Shown here: positions 59,665 through 64,000 of the stretch, one piece after another | Numbering within the stretch: position 1 is the stretch's first letter | How the letters are laid out: each line of letters starts with the position of its first letter | DNA from: Ceriagrion tenellum | Taxonomy: Eukaryota; Arthropoda; Insecta; Odonata; Coenagrionidae | Length of the DNA stretch: 64,000 bases | Assembly (NCBI GenBank): GCA_963169105.1 | Contig: OY720641.1 | Location: 77,823,496 to 77,887,495 of the forward strand | Reading direction: 5' to 3' | Position numbers and translations under genes: made by a program | The notes under the pieces: generated by a model | Told to the model about the DNA's origin: nothing | The model's database searches: none | What the model saw: the letters and a program-made list of their open reading frames with translations, nothing else

Positions 59665-60090
59665 TATGTGAAAACTTTCGTGTAGAGCGTAACATTCTAT
59701 GGAACGGAAGCATGGACCATTGGAAAAGCTGACTAGAAAAGACTAGAATCCTTCAAAACCTTGTGCTGGAGAAGGATGCTGAGGATAAAATGGACGGACA
59801 AAATAAGAAATGTTGAAGTGTACAGAGGAGTTTTAGAGGAAAGGACCATATGGAACACAACACAGAAAAGAGGAACGAGATAGATTGGACCTATCCTGAG
59901 ACACAATCGGTTTGTGAAGTATATAATTGAAGGTAAAACAGAAGAAGATCCAGGAATAAGTTCAGGGACAAAATAAAAAGGGAAAGTACATAGGAGGAGA
60001 TACCAGGAGGTAAGGGAATTAGCATTAAATGGGGAAGGGTGGAGGGCTGCAGTCAACCAATCTTAGGATTGAACAACCACTGATAACGAT
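59665..60090 (+). mobile_element. RTE-like LINE, RT C-terminal relic
   Basis: Plus-strand translation gives VKTFV, a stop, SVTFYGTEAWTIGK, then SFKTLCWRRMLRIKWTDKIR (reached by a frame change), NVEVYRG, EERTIWNTTQKR, LRHNRFVKYIIEGKTEE and a final GWRAAVNQS-like end in shifted frames. YG-x-E-x-W-T followed by CWRRML-I-W-D-I-RN and H-I-L-R...I-I-E-G-K is the C-terminal block of RTE/Bov-B-type and related LINEs. Several stops and shifts; the RT core is absent. A different lineage from the other LINE relics in the window. Confidence 0.82.
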
Positions 60091-61475
60091 TCACATGTTT
60101 ATAATTCAACTGGAATTAAGTAGTTTCTACGCATTCTCTTGACTCATGTATTCCGGAAAGTAACGCTAGCGGTTCATAATCTGTAAACTACTTTCTCTTT
60201 TGTTTTTCCTCCGCGTTTAGGGGATCGTCGGGCATGAAGTAGTTAGCCATTTCCCGAAGAGCGTAGGCATTGATGGGGCAATTTTCGGGAAAATATGCCG
60301 GAAAGGTTAAAAAAAAATAAATATGCAGCCACTTAACCCGCCCGTATCTTGCCCTTCTTGTATATAATGTCTTTACTCCGCTATCCGATGCGGTAACATA
60401 GTTTGGGCCGCCAAAAATGAATAAAAAAATGTGAGATCCATAAAAAAATCTGAGGGTGAAATATTTTTTCCCGCGTTAAATTACTTTCGCGAGGCGGAAG
60501 GATGTTTCATTATCTTTTGCCATAGTGACGAAGGAGAGGAGTCAGGTGGTTGAAGTGTGCTTCATCTGCTTCAACCCCTTCCCCACCGACCCCGTCGTAT
60601 TTTGGATACCTCGCGAGGATTATGCGTGTGTATTTTTCGAAAGAAACGCGCTCTCAGGCAAGCTAACCCTTTTTTCCCTCATCTCCCATCCCTCTCTCGT
60701 GGAGCCATTTTTCCCTCCCGTGAGTAGATGATGTCGTTTGGAAGGAGATGATTTCGCACCGATGACGTCACGGGGTAAGATGGAACGCTAAGCTCCCTTT
60801 TTTTATTTTTCTTCCCGTTCTATTTTTTTTCTTTTCTCGGAAGAATCCGGAACGACGGTGGTGGGAGTTGAAGGCGGGAAATCTTGATGCTTGGATCGCG
60901 TTTTGAAGAGCCATTATTCCCCCTCTAAATTGGTTATTGGGATGAAGAAAGAGGTAAATATCCAGTCTTTGCCAATTTTGCCCTCATTTTTCTTTCGTCA
61001 GCTCTTTGACAATGAGTATATCAGCAGGAGGGAGGTTGATTGTTACATTTGCTTACCAAGAGATCTGGTGAACGGTAAAAAGATATGCGGTAGCTTGAAA
61101 GGAAAAGGTGACACTCGGAGTTGCTGATGTTAAATAATAACCAGTGGTAGGAAAAATAAGGAATCAGGTCACTTAAGAATAGCTTTATGTCAACACCGTT
61201 GGTATTTCTGTCATAATATAAAAGAGATTAAAGATATTTTAGTAAATTCTTCGACTGACCATTTAATGCGCCTAATATATTGGTCAAAATACTTTGAGAC
61301 ATTAATTTAACTCAATAGCGTATTCTCTAACCTAGGTACATTTTTCATACTCAAAACATGTTCTTGATGCCCACATTTCATGTGAATAAATAGTTCTTTC
61401 TTTTTATTTTTGCCTTTGTTACGTCAAATGACTGAAATCTCAGGGACCAATGGCAAACATTTCTCTCTACCTTTC
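60091..61475. other. No gene recognised; some G+C-richer sequence
   Basis: A patch at about 60460-60870 is richer in G+C and contains one TGACGTCA (60763-60770). Open frames of 68-78 codons are unrecognised. Nothing else stands out. Confidence 0.4.
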
Positions 61476-62035
61476 TAAATCTACATCTACGTAATACCCT
61501 GCGAGCCACCACGAGGGTGTGTGGCAGGGGGTGAAGATCACCAAACATGCACTATTGCCATGCAAGTAGGATATTTAAGGGAGATATGCTAGATAATAGG
61601 GTCACGTGGAGTTAGATGGTTAGTATCTACATAATAAGGAAGGGATTATTGGTTTTTATTACATGCATCATGCACTACAGACTTCTCTTACTATATTTCA
61701 CCTACCTATCCCTTTGCTACGCTGCCTATTGTTCTCTCTTATGGTACGCGGGAAACATGACATTTTAAATCTATCGGTACGACAATCTATCTCTCTAATC
61801 CATTTAATATAAGCAAACCTATCATAATACGCAGGGGTTCTTAATATATATCTAACGTCATCTGTGAACAAATCGGTTTCAAACTTACTTAAAAGGTTTA
61901 ACCTATATTTTAACCTGCGTTATGATAGTAATTCCCATCCTAGTTCTTCTATTAAACTCGTAACACTTATACAATTATCATAACGGCCTTTAAAAAATTT
62001 AGCGGATCTCCTTTGCACACGCACACACCTTATTT
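61476..62035 (-). mobile_element. CR1/Jockey-like LINE, 3' relic (copy F)
   Basis: The clearest coding order in this family. Minus strand from about 62035: RRSAKFFKGRYDNCISVTSL, IEELGWELLS, one stop, RRLKYRLNLLSKFETDLFTD, DVRYILRTPAYYDRFAYIKW, then IREIDCRTDRFKMSCFPRTI and REN, down to about 61690. This is the RT C-terminal block (R-x-A-K/R-F...Y-D-x-x-S-V...L-G-W...R-R) of CR1/Jockey-type LINEs. It then runs into the 3' UTR and ends GGCTCGCAGGGTATTACGTA. The protein is clearly diverged from copies B-D while the 3' end is shared, so it is a sister subfamily. One stop; the 5' part is absent. Confidence 0.87.
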
Positions 62036-64000
62036 ATTGGTGAGTTATATGCCGTTGTCGATTCCTAGTGTCAATTACGTTGTCTTCTATTTTGTAAAAA
62101 TGTAATTATGTATTAAACATTCTATTTCAGCTGATAAACAGTATTTCCATTTACCATGACTATGCAATACTTCGTGGACAAATATAAATCCTAAAATGTT
62201 TTGTGCTCCTACACTTTAACTTGATTAAAATATTGATAAACTATAACGATTCATTCATTTTTTTCTGAGCACTGTTATAGTTAGTTTACCAAATGCCGTT
62301 CCTTTTAATCTTCTTGTATTTTGAGTTTATTACTGAAAGATGGTGAATATATTGACTCATTCTTCTTTAGTATCAAAGGTACGCAATTATTCTTCAAATG
62401 GACGTTATGTACCTATCTATTAGGCGGAAGTAATGTTCAATTAGTGTAGGTTGCGAGCAGTCTTCTCCTGAAGTCTCTAAGAATAAAAAGAGTGTGATTT
62501 AACCATGGTAGAGAAGGGAGTCCCTTTCGTTTATACTGCGGGAAGATTGAGAGTGGCGGCGGGGAGAATTTATGGACCAGCCAGTCGTCTTTCCTTATTT
62601 AACGGATTAGAAAGAAGCGAGGGGATTAATGTTGGTTTATGGGTCACTAATTGGTTTTTGGTGGTCATTTCACGGGAGGCGTTGATATTAACATATGGCG
62701 TTCGTGGTGTATCTATGAGTCTTAATGAAAGTTGATTTTTATCTGAGAAAGAATTCTCTTTGACGCACCTACTAGTTTAATTTACGGCTCATGGGGAAAT
62801 GATTAATGGAAATTATGACTGTAGTTGAAAATTGTTTGGTATTTTAGTATTCTAATATTGAATTTTTAATTCATACTTTACTTTTGCGCTTATTCAGTAG
62901 ATGAAAAAATTTTTTCGTGTTCTCTATGATTTTTGGCCATGTTTTACTGACTAAAATAACCTACACATATAAACTGTGGACGTGCGCTGAAAATATTGTC
63001 ATTTGATAACCATGAGAGTATTGAGAAAAGGTCTTTTTGTGTGGTAATGGAAAAAGGAGTTTCAAAAATATAAAATTTCCCTATAGTATGGAACAAAATG
63101 TTTCAAGATAGGTATTGAAATGAGATTTTTAATAATACTTGAGTTTTTTAATGGAATTTAATCTCAATAAAATCTCAATCAATGGTAAAAATCCTTCATA
63201 CGCGTTTTGAAAACGTTTTGGTCCTTGGTGTAAGAAAACCTCACTCTACATTTTCGAACTCTCTCCGGTTAGCATTATCATCCTAAAAGACATTTTTCCA
63301 ATCCTCTTTTGGCTTATCAAATGACAATGTATTTTCAGTGTACACCGAGGAAAAAAATGATTCAAGATGTGTATTTGAGGGAGATATTTGCCAGTGATTG
63401 AGTGCTAATTTAGCTTCAGGTTTTAGTCCAATTTTGCGCTCCTACTACTTTTTCTTGCACATATTTCACATCATGGGCAAGGTGTCGTAACTAGCTTGGG
63501 ATAACTGAAGATCAAAACTTAATCCCATTGATAACAACTTCCAAGGATTTTGCTCGTCAAACTCAGACGGTCCAGATGCAGATAGGCCGGATCCCATTCC
63601 GTGTTGCCCACAGGAAATTTTGATTAAAAGTTTTTCCCTCTCGTATCTCTCGACCGCCCAACGCTCAAGCATATATGTATAAATAAATCCATTCAGAATT
63701 ATCTCGTAATTTATCGTTGCCATCAAGAGTAAGCATATTTTTTTAAAGATATTTTTATTTCCAAGTTTCCCAGAAAGAAGAAAAAAAGGAGGAAAAAAAA
63801 GGTTGGGGAAAACTTTAAGTCCCACTGAAAACGGAATCCTCTGGGCTGTTTTTTTCAGTATCCTTCCATTTTTAATGGATTCGAAACTTTTGACCTACCC
63901 ATCTCCTCACTGCACACCCCATCCTGCCGCATTCTTCCTACCCAACCCACAAGTTTTTCGATTCGAATGAGTTCGGAGGTCGCTGATTTGGGAAGAATGG
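62036..64000. other. No gene recognised
   Basis: A+T-rich with short open frames. A minus frame of 119 codons at 63466-63825 includes a poly-purine tract and has no recognisable domain. The last 150 bases are CT-richer. Confidence 0.45.

Noticed and set aside
60763..60770. CRE-like TGACGTCA site
   Set aside because: The same 8-mer also occurs near 13786 and 48042. A few copies in 64 kb are close to what chance gives, and no promoter context is seen.
1..64000. CRISPR array, bacterial operons or phage
   Set aside because: No regularly spaced repeats, no dense coding, no ribosome-binding-site pattern; all evidence points to animal nuclear DNA.

Overview
The window reads as nuclear DNA from an animal with a large, repeat-rich genome, most likely an arthropod (probably an insect). 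It is A+T-rich, shows no prokaryote-like gene packing and no convincing host protein-coding exon, and holds decayed retrotransposons of several lineages. The arthropod assignment rests on the style of the repeats (a CR1/Jockey-like LINE whose 3' end reads 'taccctgcgagccac', an R4/Dong-like element and tRNA-derived SINE pieces). It is inference; the species cannot be named. The window is probably intergenic or inside a very large intron.

Layout. 1-12.7 kb: mostly featureless A+T-rich DNA with three G+C/purine-rich islands (about 1.76-2.04, 7.96-8.42 and 10.39-10.88 kb). Two same-orientation relics of one CR1/Jockey-like LINE lie at 2.94-3.18 and 3.44-4.15 kb (minus strand). 12.7-22.4 kb: an inverted pair of SINE pieces (12.79-12.98), a widely spaced inverted repeat (13.56/14.16), another LINE relic (15.84-16.20), a two-copy tandem repeat of period 316 bp (17.49-18.10), a CT-rich island, a foldback repeat (19.3), and an element with 104-bp arms (20.37-20.82) whose interior recurs at 21.52-21.74. 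24.87-28.20 kb: the best-preserved feature, an R4/Dong-like retrotransposon (minus strand) sitting in an ATT/TAA-repeat tract at the 3' tail of an older LINE relic. 28-40 kb: mostly featureless, except a near-perfect 183-bp palindrome (32.9) and two direct-repeat pairs (33.1/33.4 and 35.8/36.5). 39.9-41.0 kb: a 5'-truncated L2/CR1-like LINE, plus strand. 46.3-46.9, 52.4-52.6 and 61.5-62.0 kb: further CR1/Jockey-like relics. 59.67-60.09 kb: an RTE-like LINE C-terminus. A perfect 28-bp palindrome lies at 51.09 kb and a strong hairpin at 56.85 kb.

No genes appear to work together here; the biology is transposon accumulation, nesting and decay. Every open frame outside the retrotransposons is short or in compositionally biased DNA, and I could not assign any to a family. 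The two most interesting themes are the nested R4/Dong insertion at a TAA-type target and a recurring 'CTGAAGATG...CGAAA' hairpin motif found in inverted-repeat structures at several places, recalling Penelope-like elements and hammerhead-type folds without matching the hammerhead core.
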